In this document: positions 1-7,817 of the stretch, piece after piece
Layout: each line of letters begins with the position of its first letter
Position numbering within the stretch: the stretch's first letter is position 1
Source of the DNA: an uncultured Acetatifactor sp.
GTDB taxonomy: Bacteria; Bacillota; Clostridia; Lachnospirales; Lachnospiraceae
NCBI GenBank assembly: GCA_910586515.1
Contig: CAJUGL010000050.1
Coordinates: 1-24,868, forward strand
Direction of reading: 5' to 3'
Length of the DNA stretch: 24,868 bases
Made by a program: the position numbers and the translations under genes
Notes under the pieces: model-generated
What the model saw: the letters and a program-made list of their open reading frames with translations, nothing else
Told to the model about the DNA's origin: nothing
Databases searched by the model: none

Positions 1-4
1 GGCA

Positions 5-1102
5 TCAGGGATATGCCGTTTCTAACTCTTCCGCTTCTGCTCTTTCAGGGCCGTCTCTGCTCCTGGCCGACATTTCCCGGAAGGTAAGCAGATCCTCATT
101 AAAGTCCTTTGTCTGCGGGGTCTGGATAAACACCTTATATCCCGTTTTTGCAAAAGCCTCCGCTGACTGGTTCGCCTGTATCTGCCCATGGTTGCGGGGC
201 TGCCCGTTTGCGTCCTTCCCGTCCACGTCATTGTCATAGCAGAACACGATCTCCCGGATCTCCGGGTGGTTCTTTAGATAGCGGGAAAGGGCCTTGTCCG
301 ACAGGCACCCTTCCGCCACCCGGTGATCCTCCCGCCAGTCAATGCCGTACAGCTTGCACAGGGTCGCATGGCTCATGGCGTCAATGGGCGCCTCAAACTC
401 ATACACCCGGTCAGAGCGCCCCTCCATGCAGAAGCCGTAGGTCTTGTCGGAATTCTCCATATCCTGCCGGAACTTCCTGTCACTGCTGGGAGAGCGGAGC
501 GCGCAATACCGCGGCTTTCCTTCCCCGTCATAGCCTACAAAAGCGCAGTTTCGGAAGGTATACCCATTTTTCTGTGTGACTGCCTGATAGATTTTGTTCT
601 GGTTGATCATGGCGTACACGATCTCGCTGTCAATGCCACGGGTACGGGTCAGATAAGCGATGGTTCGGTTAAAATCCTTATCTTTCGGCGGCAGCACCAG
701 CTCCCCTCTGGGCTTCTTCTCCACCGGCGTCACATAATGTTCTGTCTGCCCGTAGGCGCGGCAGCCCAGGATCATCTCCACTGCACTTTTGAAGTCTGTA
801 GCCCCCAGGTATTCCTGGGCAAACTGGATAATGTTCCCTCTCTTCTCCCCGGCAAACTGGTAATACCCCCGCCCGTGCCGGAACAGGTAAAGACCGCCGC
901 TGTGCTTCACATGGACCGTGTTCCGGTCGCCTTTCTCCACCTCAAAGCCGTGGCTGACGGCAAAATCTATGATATTGGTGTCAAAGACCTGCTTCATCTG
1001 TTCTTCCGTAAAAGGCATGGGGCGCCGTCTCATGGCTGTTTGTCTGTCCGTAACCGTCACCTCCCTAAAACCAGAAAAGGCGCCGGCAAAATGGTTTTTC
1101 AT
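5..1102 (-). CDS. DUF3991 / TOPRIM domain protein of an integrative conjugative element
   Basis: 365 residues, complete, stop at the window edge. The N-terminal half reads like the DUF3991 module of ICE proteins (a helix with FTEEQMKQVF, then a YYQFAGEKRGNIIQF stretch resembling a primase-type zinc-finger fold without its cysteines). The C-terminal half is a TOPRIM fold: YEFEAPIDAMSH supplies the glutamate strand and FCYDNDVDG the acidic DxD. Proteins of this kind sit in Tn916/Tn1549-like elements and are thought to act in element replication or transfer; the exact reaction is not known. The start is uncertain: the first ATG has no clear ribosome site, and a GGGAGG lies about 25 bases before the later Met of MRRRPMPF. 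It is last in a minus-strand series after the flavin reductase. Confidence 0.85.
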   Translation of the reverse strand: MKNHFAGAFSGFREVTVTDRQTAMRRRPMPFTEEQMKQVFDTNIIDFAVSHGFEVEKGDRNTVHVKHSGGLYLFRHGRGYYQFAGEKRGNIIQFAQEYLGATDFKSAVEMILGCRAYGQTEHYVTPVEKKPRGELVLPPKDKDFNRTIAYLTRTRGIDSEIVYAMINQNKIYQAVTQKNGYTFRNCAFVGYDGEGKPRYCALRSPSSDRKFRQDMENSDKTYGFCMEGRSDRVYEFEAPIDAMSHATLCKLYGIDWREDHRVAEGCLSDKALSRYLKNHPEIREIVFCYDNDVDGKDANGQPRNHGQIQANQSAEAFAKTGYKVFIQTPQTKDFNEDLLTFREMSARSRDGPERAEAEELETAYP

Positions 1103-1174
1103 CCATTCCGCCAGCGCCCTGCACTGTGTTGCTATTCTGCTGTTATCCTGTTATTGTTTCTGTTTTATCTGCCG

Positions 1175-1735
1175 TTATTTCAGCTTCATTCCGTCCTGAA
1201 AAGCATTCCCCACCTTTTCGCCCAGCTTCAGATATACGTTGTTCACCGGGTCAAACACAATGGGTTCCAGCTTTGCCGGGTCGATCTTCCCGTTTTCGTC
1301 CAGGATCTTTTCATCTGCTGAAACATTGACAATCTCTCCCACCAGTCTGCAGCTCTCCTTATCATAGCTCACCAGCCTGCACTCTACCGCCATGGGCAGT
1401 TCCAGTATCACGGGAGCATCCACAAACTCTGCCTTTTCCGTATGGAACCCTGCTTTTGCAAGCTTGTCAGGCACTTTGTTTGCAGACTCTATCCCCACAT
1501 AGTCGCACTCTGCTACATGAGCTGCATCCGCCATGCTCACCGTAAACGCGCCACGGGCTAGGATATTTGCCACTGTCTTATGCCCTGGGGAAAGGCACAT
1601 GGAAAGCTGTGTATCATCGCTGATACCTCCCCATGCGGCGTTCATGGCATCCGGTGTCCCGTCCTCCCCATAGGTGGCAATGATAAATACCGGCTGCGGA
1701 TACGTCCACGGCTTCGCTCCAAAGTTCTTCCTCAT
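1175..1735 (-). CDS. Flavin reductase family protein
   Basis: 186 residues, matching the usual length of FMN-binding split-barrel flavin reductases. The N-terminus (PQPVFIIATYGEDGTPDAMN, AWGG) and the following LSPGHKTVANI and AECDYVGIES segments are typical of the family. Family members bind FMN and pass electrons from NAD(P)H to flavin or to a partner oxidoreductase; the substrate here cannot be told. A strong AAAGGAGG lies eight bases before the ATG, inside the end of the upstream 66-residue gene, and the two overlap as ATGA, so translation is probably coupled. Its place inside ICE genes marks it as element cargo. It looks intact. Confidence 0.88.
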   Translation of the reverse strand: MRKNFGAKPWTYPQPVFIIATYGEDGTPDAMNAAWGGISDDTQLSMCLSPGHKTVANILARGAFTVSMADAAHVAECDYVGIESANKVPDKLAKAGFHTEKAEFVDAPVILELPMAVECRLVSYDKESCRLVGEIVNVSADEKILDENGKIDPAKLEPIVFDPVNNVYLKLGEKVGNAFQDGMKLK

Positions 1736-1932
1736 TGGTTATCCTCCTTTGCTCCAAAGCGTTCTTTCAGGCCGGAGAGGGTATCCACATCCGCCATATC
1801 CTCTTCCGTCAAAAGCGGATACCCCTTCTCTGCCCGCAGTTTATTCCCTTCCTCCAAGATAGCCGCCCTGACAAAGCTGTCAAAACGCTCCATCAATTCT
1901 TCATCTGTCTCTTTCCGCTTTTCCTCTGCCAT
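1732..1932 (-). CDS. Small acidic/charged ICE protein, unknown function
   Basis: 66 residues, highly charged (EEKRKETDEELMERF). No transmembrane segment or known domain is recognised. A GGGAGG about eleven bases before the ATG, and a four-base ATGA overlap with the flavin reductase, support it as a real gene in the same transcript. The composition suggests a soluble, mostly helical protein. I do not recognise a family; function is unknown. Confidence 0.6.
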   Translation of the reverse strand: MAEEKRKETDEELMERFDSFVRAAILEEGNKLRAEKGYPLLTEEDMADVDTLSGLKERFGAKEDNQ

Positions 1933-2082
1933 CCTGCATTTACCTCCCGGCTCTTATTTCCGGCAGGCTTTGCTGTTCCGGTTATGCAACAGGCCATATT
2001 GAAAGCCTTATCTGCACCAAAACACCTGTCGGATAATTCCAGTATAGCAGACTGGCAGCCTTTCTTCAATGCCTCCGCCTTT

Positions 2083-2360
2083 TCACCGCTCCATTTCTTC
2101 CATCTCTGCTTCCATTCCTGCCGGTTTCTCCGCCTGCGGCTCCGGCAGCCGGTGGAACCGGTCAGCCCCTGGCACAAGGGCCAGGGATCTGCCGTTCTCC
2201 CAGATCATGTGCAGCGTCCCGCATCATCCACAGACTTCACAATCCCTTTCAGTCCGGGCGGCATCCCCTGCTCATTCATGTAATCCAGTTCTATCCGGGA
2301 ACCTGCCGGATACCGTTTCCGTATTGCAGCAACCTCTGCCCGTGTTTTCCAGCCTGCCAT
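2083..2360 (-). pseudogene. DUF4314 protein, one-base frameshift
   Basis: Reading from the ATG at 2360 gives MAGWKTRAEVAAIRKRYPAG, then ELDYMNEQGMPPGLKGIVKS and VDDAG, typical of the short DUF4314 proteins found in ICEs. The frame then hits TGA. Moving one base restores the family's C-terminal half (LHMIWENGRSLALVPGADRF) through to a stop at 2083. A single missing base between GGA and CGCTG, around 2216-2220, explains it. Whole length would be 93 codons, normal for the family. Function of DUF4314 is not known. It may be a true pseudogene or a sequencing error; the next broken genes favour real decay. Confidence 0.75.
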
Positions 2361-2366
2361 AACCGT

Positions 2367-2936
2367 CTACCTTTCCATATCCCCGTCCTCCGTATAGTCC
2401 AGGAGATTTTCTAACACTTCCTCCCGGCTGCACGGCACAAACACATGGTTTCTGAAATCCGTCAGGATTTCCTTCAATGCATCCGGCATACGCCCCTTAT
2501 TTACAATAATGTTATCCGGAAGGGTTGCCGTGTAACCATGATCATACGTTCCATAAGTCTCCTTCAGGAACTGGTTCACTGCCTCTGGCAGATCCTCTTT
2601 ATATGGACTGATGCAGCCGTACTTTGTCAGGTAATCTATCTCCCAGTGTTCTCCTGGTGAAGATAAGTTCATTTCCAGAAGGGCGATACAGACATTGCCG
2701 CTCTCCCCGGACTGCAGCACTCCCGGCAGAAGGACAAAGCCCTCTTCCAGTGTGTCACGGTCAAAAGTTTCCGTGCCGTACACTTCCATCACACCCTGGT
2801 GGAGAGCGTTCAGCACGCTTTTGGCATATGCCTTTTCTTCCGTCTGGTAATCTTCCTGGAGACGTGCGTAATTGATCCGGTTCAGCACGTTCCGGTTGAT
2901 ATAATCCACATAGAAATTCATTTTATAATCGTACAT
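2367..2936 (-). CDS. Hypothetical ICE accessory protein
   Basis: 189 residues, starting MYDYKMNFYVDYINRNVLNR, with AAGAGG seven bases before the ATG. No signal peptide, membrane helix or catalytic motif stands out. The composition is that of a soluble, acidic protein; a segment near the middle (LLEMNLSSPGEHWEIDYLTK) and the tail (REEVLENLLDYTEDGD) look well formed, so the gene appears intact. It ends six bases before the DUF4314 remnant and lies 103 bases after the frameshifted gene upstream, so it belongs to the same minus-strand ICE series. I do not recognise a family. Confidence 0.7.
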   Translation of the reverse strand: MYDYKMNFYVDYINRNVLNRINYARLQEDYQTEEKAYAKSVLNALHQGVMEVYGTETFDRDTLEEGFVLLPGVLQSGESGNVCIALLEMNLSSPGEHWEIDYLTKYGCISPYKEDLPEAVNQFLKETYGTYDHGYTATLPDNIIVNKGRMPDALKEILTDFRNHVFVPCSREEVLENLLDYTEDGDMER

Positions 2937-3039
2937 GGTTTCCTCTTTTCTGTCCCGACAGCCTGGAACCGAACATTTTATCCTTTACTGGTTTTCGCTG
3001 TTAAGCGTCTGGATATCCAAAAACTGTCTTATCGCTGTT

Positions 3040-4069
3040 CTACTGAATGACGTCTCCCGGCAGCACTTCCTGCTCTTCGGCCGGAGCCTCCCCCTGCCTT
3101 TCTCCTGGCAGGAAACATTCTGCCTTATGGATAATGCCGTCCAGCAGACTGCTCCCCTCCGGCTCGTTCTCCATACCGGCCTGCAGTGCAAGGGAATAAA
3201 TCTTCTGCATTTCATCTTCATTGAAAAGAGGGACCGCATCCTGTTTGAAGTACCGCAGGATATCCTTTTCCCCGGCCTCCATGCCAAACAGCTTCCCACA
3301 GGAAAGGGCCTTCCGGTAATCCTCCCAGCCATGAACTGGTTCCCTGGAGCCGTCCCGATTCAGTATGTAGCACTCCAGCCCCTGTTTCACCGCCCTCTCC
3401 GCATCCACAGGGCCGGTCAGCGCCAGATCCCCTGCGGTATAGCCATACTCATGGAGCCTGTCATGTTCCAGACGCTTCACATATTCGTCCACTTCCATCA
3501 CATCCACTGCATCCCAGAACATCCCGCAGGCTCCTGCCATATCCCGCGACAGCTGGCACTCATCCGGCACCAGATACCGTTTCCGCTCTACTGTCCCGTA
3601 CCTGTCTGCAATGGCCTGCCAGTTCTGCTCATATTCCTGCCAGCCGAATGTCCTGCAGCTGTTGGGATTTTTAAACACCACCTCCACTTTTGCAGGGTCA
3701 TGGGAATGGGTGCAGAGATAGTCCAGATGCTTCTGGTAGTCTATCTCCAGAATATCCCCCATCACCCGGTCATCCCTCATCCCCCGCAGCTCCACCCGGA
3801 ATGCCTTCACATGCTCCCCCCGGCATCCGCCATAGTAGAACCAGGTATTGTGCGGGCTGGTCTGCCGGATATGCACGCTCCGCTCTGGAAAGCACCAGGT
3901 GCCGCCCTTCCTGCTCATCCAGAAAAATTGCCGGGGCGCATTCCTGTCCCTGGCGGCTTCCAATCTCCTGAACCGTCTCACAGGGCAGGTAAAGTGTCCG
4001 CAGATAATATCCGTCCATCCCTGTCTTTTCAAGGGCATACACTTTTTCCACTTCCATATCCATCTTCAT
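3040..4069 (-). pseudogene. Hypothetical ICE accessory protein, frameshifted
   Basis: Two overlapping frames look like halves of one protein. The N-terminal part starts at the ATG at 4069 (MKMDMEVEKVYALEKTGMDG) behind GGGAGAGGGGG and reads to about FLDEQEG. The remainder, in the +1 frame, reads TWCFPERSVHIRQTSPHNTW, then LEIDYQKHLDYLCTHSHDPA and so on for about 280 residues to the stop at 3040. One extra G in the GGG run at 3905-3907 would account for the switch. Either frame alone continues into proline/glycine/arginine-rich nonsense. The gene overlaps the end of the upstream fusion gene by 41 bases. Function unknown; the late part contains a NRDGSREPVHGWEDYRKAL stretch but no catalytic motif I recognise. 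Confidence 0.65.
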
Positions 4070-5615
4070 CCCCCTCTCCCTGTTTCGTTTTTTTACTGTC
4101 CTCCAGGCGGTAGGGAACTCCGATAAAATCCAGCACCCTGCCGCAGCCCAGACGGTTGATACAGTAATCATACTGCTTTGGATGGGTCTGCTGCATCCGC
4201 TGGAACCGGTTGGGTTCCTGCTCCAGATGGCCCCCGAACATGCAATACATACAGCCTGACCTGGAAACCCCTGTGGTTTTCAGCATCAGGCTGCCATCCT
4301 TCTTTTCCGTCTCTTCAATTTCTCCATAAATGGAACTGTAAGGAATCCCGGTTTTTTTCAGATATTCCAGGATATCCTGTTCCAGCCAGAATGCCATGGG
4401 CTGGCTCAGGGGCCGTTTCCTCTCAAAACCGTTACATCCGTACTGGAGCCACTTCTGCGTCCGCAGGCGGCTCTCCTGGGCCATCAGCCCCACAATCCCG
4501 TGCCTGCCGGTCTCACGCTCGAACCGGTAGATGGGCGCCTTTTTCATATGGTAACAGCACCTAGCCGATATCTTGAACGGCGCCTCCAATAAATACCGAT
4601 AATTCTCACAATTATATACGGACTTGCTGCCGTCCGGCGCCAGCATTGTCCCATTTAACCTCTCAATCCTTGTAGTCTGCCCCTTCCGCGCCCCGTCCAC
4701 GCAGTCCGCTATCTCCTTGGAGATTACGGGATACCCGTACTTCTCTATGATCTGCGTGAATGGGTATCTGGGCCGCAGCCAGTTCACGTTTTCCTTTGTC
4801 TTCACAAATTCCCGAAGTTCCGGGTATTCCAGCCCTGTATCCACGAACACCGCCGGGATATCGGGATATACCCGGCGGGCAATGTCTAAAAGCACACAGG
4901 AATCCTTTCTCACCTTTTCAAAAAGCTGTTCCCTCTGTACGTCTGTCTTTGCGTCATGGATAAAGCTGATTTCCTCTGGCTTTACCCCCTGTGCAAGCAG
5001 GGCTGCTTTTGTTGCTTCATAAAAGTTAAAACTGCCGTCTGCTTTCGGTGTCCCCTGATCGCAGAAAATCAGCTGGGTCAGCCTGTCCTTTGCCGTCTCA
5101 TGGTAAATCCCTGCCACCTTTTTCGCACACAGGTTCAGCTTGGTATTGGGGTCATCCGGTATCTCCGGGTCAATGGCCCTTGGGTCTGTAGAAAGCAGCC
5201 GGGCTTCATGGGTCAGCTTCAGGAAATTGTCCCTGCCGCTGTCCACCCTGCCGTTCCGGATGGTCTCTGCCCGTTCTGCCAGCTCCATGACAATCCGCTT
5301 CTGGTCAGGGGTGCAGACAGACTTGACAACCTGTGGACTGCCTGTTTTCAATTCCGGCGTGGGCAGTTCCAGCATATCCGCTGTCCGGATATCCGCAATC
5401 AGGGAAAACATGCTCATCAGCTCCGGCAGGTTGTGGAACTGGGAAAACCGGTCCTTCATCTGATAGCCGTTGCCCTCCGGCCTGATTTCCAGGGAGGAAG
5501 TAACCCGTCCGAAAGTTCCCGCCCAGGCATCAAACATCAGAAGCCCCCGCCGTTCCAGTTCCCGCGGCTGCAGGGTTTTCTGCATTACATATAATTCTGA
5601 CATGGAGTTGCTCAC
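4029..5615 (-). pseudogene. Deletion fusion: ICE helicase fragment joined to PAPS-reductase-like domain
   Basis: The open frame of 528 codons is two unrelated pieces. Residues 1-236 match the inside of the very large SNF2/DEAD helicase of Tn1549-like elements, beginning in the TGTPVSNSMSELYVMQ motif (the GTG start is that valine) and reaching LFEKVR, where the helicase C domain should go on. From residue 237 it is a phosphoadenosine-phosphosulfate reductase family protein: KDSCVLLDIARR, VFVDTGLEYPELREF, NWLRPRYPFTQIIEKYG, and a Cys-rich end (RSGCMYCMFGGHLEQEP). The PP-loop should read SGGKDS; the fusion replaces SGG by KVR, so nucleotide binding is probably lost. The joint near 4905-4910 falls on a short AAGGA shared by both parents. 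Likely inactive. No start or ribosome site suits the helicase part. Confidence 0.8.
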
Positions 5616-5630
5616 GGGCGTTCCGGTGGC

Positions 5631-5640
5631 TACACCTTAT
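5631..5640. repeat. Left copy of a 10-bp inverted repeat at the ICE break point
   Basis: TACACCTTAT begins at the exact base where helicase homology stops (the codons before it are GCC ACC GGA, reading ATGTP on the minus strand). The reverse complement recurs at 7686-7695; inwards from both ends the sequence reads TACACCTTAT then A/G, CA. It could be an element terminus or a junction scar. No target-site duplication is visible. Confidence 0.35.
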
Positions 5641-5677
5641 ACATTACAAAAAAATGCCGAAAACACGTTATCCATGT

Positions 5678-5712
5678 AAAAAGCGGATACCCAATTGTCT
5701 AAGGTATCCGCT
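5678..5712 (-). terminator. Rho-independent terminator of the Rpn gene
   Basis: AGCGGATACC (5703-5712 read on the minus strand) pairs perfectly with GGTATCCGCT (5682-5691 read on the minus strand) across an 11-base loop, followed by a run of four to five T. It lies 21 bases after the Rpn stop codon. Confidence 0.8.
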
Positions 5713-5733
5713 CTGTTCATATCTTATATTCGT

Positions 5734-6543
5734 TCAAACTTCCAATTCCTCTATGCTCTCTTTCGAGAGACCAGTATATCGCACAATTTTTTCTATAGGT
5801 TCACCGTCTGCTTTCATATTCCGGGCAAATCCAAGTTTTTCTTCATGTCTTGCATTATACAATGCCTGTGCCTCATCATGTCTTGCTTTTGCACGGAGTC
5901 TTTCCTTCTCACGGAACTCTGACGAAGCTGTAATCGTATAATAAGCATTAATCGCCTGGCTCATAACTGGCACCTCCATCTCTTTAATCTTCTCCAGTTC
6001 CTCTTCGGTCTCCGCCTTGAACAGCGAAAGCCACAGCAGTAACATATCATCCTCACACACATCTGACGGCAATTTGGGAAGTTCAAAGAAATGGAATCCC
6101 ATTTTATCCGACAGCAGCGTATGGCGTGTGACCTCCAGCGGCTGGAAGAAAGAATGATATTCTTCACATTCAAACAACAGAAAATCTATAATACTGATAA
6201 CTATTGTGCGCGGTAGTGTTGAATAGCTCTGTCCAGTAAGCAGCGCTGATGAAAACTCCCTTGCCCAGTAGTACATAACCCTCTCCGGGTAATCCCCCTC
6301 ATTGCAGACCTGCACTTCCAGATCCACACGCTGGCCGTTCACGGTCATATTGATATCCAGCCTGCAGAATTTGTCCCCCAGATTCTCAGGCGGCATCTCC
6401 GGGTTCCGTATCACAAACTGCCCAATACCCTCCAACGGTATTCCAAGCAGGTCTGCCACCAGCTTCTTTAAAAGTTCCGGGTACTGTACAAACAGCATTT
6501 TGAACAATGTATCTGTCTTAAACGTATATTCAAGTTTCCGCAT
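5734..6543 (-). CDS. Rpn family recombination-promoting nuclease / PD-(D/E)XK nuclease family transposase
   Basis: 269 residues from MRKLEYTFKTDTLFKMLFVQ, chosen because AGGGAG lies eight bases before this ATG; the frame is open further upstream but without a ribosome site. The start, the PELLKKLVADLLG helix and the core CRLDINMTVNGQRVDLEVQV are the Rpn (YhgA-like, transposase_31) signature: the aspartate in LDI and the E-x-Q in LEVQV form the PD-(D/E)XK nuclease site. The C-terminal KERLRAKARHDEAQ helix and GEPIEKIVRYTGLSKESIEE are the family's usual tail. Rpn proteins are DNA nucleases linked to RecA-independent recombination and, in recent work, phage defence; they are common, multi-copy and mobile in Lachnospiraceae. 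Intact, with its own terminator. Confidence 0.9.
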   Translation of the reverse strand: MRKLEYTFKTDTLFKMLFVQYPELLKKLVADLLGIPLEGIGQFVIRNPEMPPENLGDKFCRLDINMTVNGQRVDLEVQVCNEGDYPERVMYYWAREFSSALLTGQSYSTLPRTIVISIIDFLLFECEEYHSFFQPLEVTRHTLLSDKMGFHFFELPKLPSDVCEDDMLLLWLSLFKAETEEELEKIKEMEVPVMSQAINAYYTITASSEFREKERLRAKARHDEAQALYNARHEEKLGFARNMKADGEPIEKIVRYTGLSKESIEELEV

Positions 6544-6631
6544 GGCATCATCTCCCTTAAATCTTATAGTCTCCCCTATGGATAGTATACCATATCCGAT
6601 GGCTGATTTCCATAAAGATTTTGCAGCTAGA

Positions 6632-7612
6632 TCACTCTTCATCCAAAAGGTATGCATAGAGGCATTCCAGATATTTCACATCATGCCGTTTGCTTATCGT
6701 AACAGGCGACAGGTTTATTTTGGCAAATGAATCCATTATTTTCTCCATATTCCGGCAGTTCATGGCTTTCTGGGCAAGACGGAGCGATTTCTTCTCCGGG
6801 ATTAGAACCAGCAGCCGCAGCATCCTCCTTCTCATAATGCTGTCAGCAACCTCTTTACGGATAATCTCCACAGCTTTATCCTTTTTATAAAAATCCCCAA
6901 ATGGGATAATCTGTGTGAAAGTATCCAAAAAAATATTCCTGCTGTCTTTCAACAAGTCTGCAATCTGCCCAGACACATCATCTGCATCGGTATAAGCCCG
7001 GACTGCCTTCGGCTTCATCAACCGTACTTCTGCCCGAAGAATCCCCTTTATAGGCTTCCGTTTCTTCCAATCTGCATTGGCACTTTTAAACTGACGCATA
7101 AATGCCCTTTCTAAATCATATAGCAGGAACTCAATGCCATTGCTGTTCCCGCTCAGGCAAAAGCTGACATTATCATCAAAGTATTCATAACTGGTCGGTG
7201 AGAATCCTTTCACTCTGCCAATTCTCCGGAGGACTTTCAGGTATGCCAGAGCATTTGCCCGGGTGGTGACATCCATATCTGCAACAAAATTCATCCCTGA
7301 CAAAACAAAATCATCTATCCGGTATTTCCCATTGAAATATTCAATAATCCTTTTATCCAACTTTCGGATCAGCCTGTCTATATCAGACGCATCTTCTGCC
7401 AGCAGGTACGTGTTGACAATCACTCGAATCTTCTTTTTGTACTGGCTGTCACGGTAGATGACAGTTATTCCCTTGCTACTTAGAGAGTGATCAATGAATT
7501 CCCCACTATCCTCATCTATACAGTCTTCCCCATTATATGATCTGGCAAAAACTTTCTGGAAATGTTCATTATCAAGCACCATGGAAAGCTCTAAAATCTG
7601 ATTTACATACAT
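6632..7612 (-). CDS. Uncharacterised protein, possibly replication-initiator-like
   Basis: 326 residues from MYVNQILELSMVLDNEHFQK, chosen over an upstream Met because GGAGG stands eight bases before it. The composition is coding-like and lysine/arginine-rich. The arrangement of DDFVLSGMNFVADMDVTTRA, then VSFCLSGNSNGIEFLLYDLE and a later LRAEVRLMKPK resembles plasmid/phage gpII-type replication proteins (a beta strand ending in D, a 'hYDxE' strand, and an 'LRxExRL' strand). I see no HUH motif, so this is only a weak resemblance. It sits just downstream of a broken helicase on the same strand, which would fit a small replicon or mobile element. Its stop lies 88 bases before the Rpn start. Confidence 0.6.
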   Translation of the reverse strand: MYVNQILELSMVLDNEHFQKVFARSYNGEDCIDEDSGEFIDHSLSSKGITVIYRDSQYKKKIRVIVNTYLLAEDASDIDRLIRKLDKRIIEYFNGKYRIDDFVLSGMNFVADMDVTTRANALAYLKVLRRIGRVKGFSPTSYEYFDDNVSFCLSGNSNGIEFLLYDLERAFMRQFKSANADWKKRKPIKGILRAEVRLMKPKAVRAYTDADDVSGQIADLLKDSRNIFLDTFTQIIPFGDFYKKDKAVEIIRKEVADSIMRRRMLRLLVLIPEKKSLRLAQKAMNCRNMEKIMDSFAKINLSPVTISKRHDVKYLECLYAYLLDEE

Positions 7613-7817
7613 AAGATTTTCCTCCAAAACACAAATATTTTTTACAATCTGGTTAGCCGTTTTCCTCTTTTTTATATGCATTTGCATAAGGTGTAATGGA
7701 GGTCTATGTTTCCATTGATTTTTAGTGGTATATCTTTTTTATAGGTGTAAAATGACACTATTTTAATAGTATGGGAATCGTCAGAATGATAATATCATGT
7801 CGCAAAATATATCATTT
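7613..7817. other. AT-rich intergenic stretch with short repeats
   Basis: Unlike its surroundings this stretch is very AT-rich. It holds the right copy of the inverted repeat (ATAAGGTGTA, 7686-7695), a near copy (ATAGGTGTA, 7741-7749), and a palindrome ACTATTTTAATAGT at 7757-7770. These could be an element end, an operator or an origin for the neighbouring initiator-like gene; nothing in the sequence decides between these. Confidence 0.4.

Noticed and set aside
1893..2177. 94-codon minus-strand open frame
   Set aside because: Begins inside the DUF4314 remnant in another frame, overlaps the better-supported 66-residue gene, and has an Arg-rich start without a ribosome site. The 150 bases between those genes hold nothing I can name.
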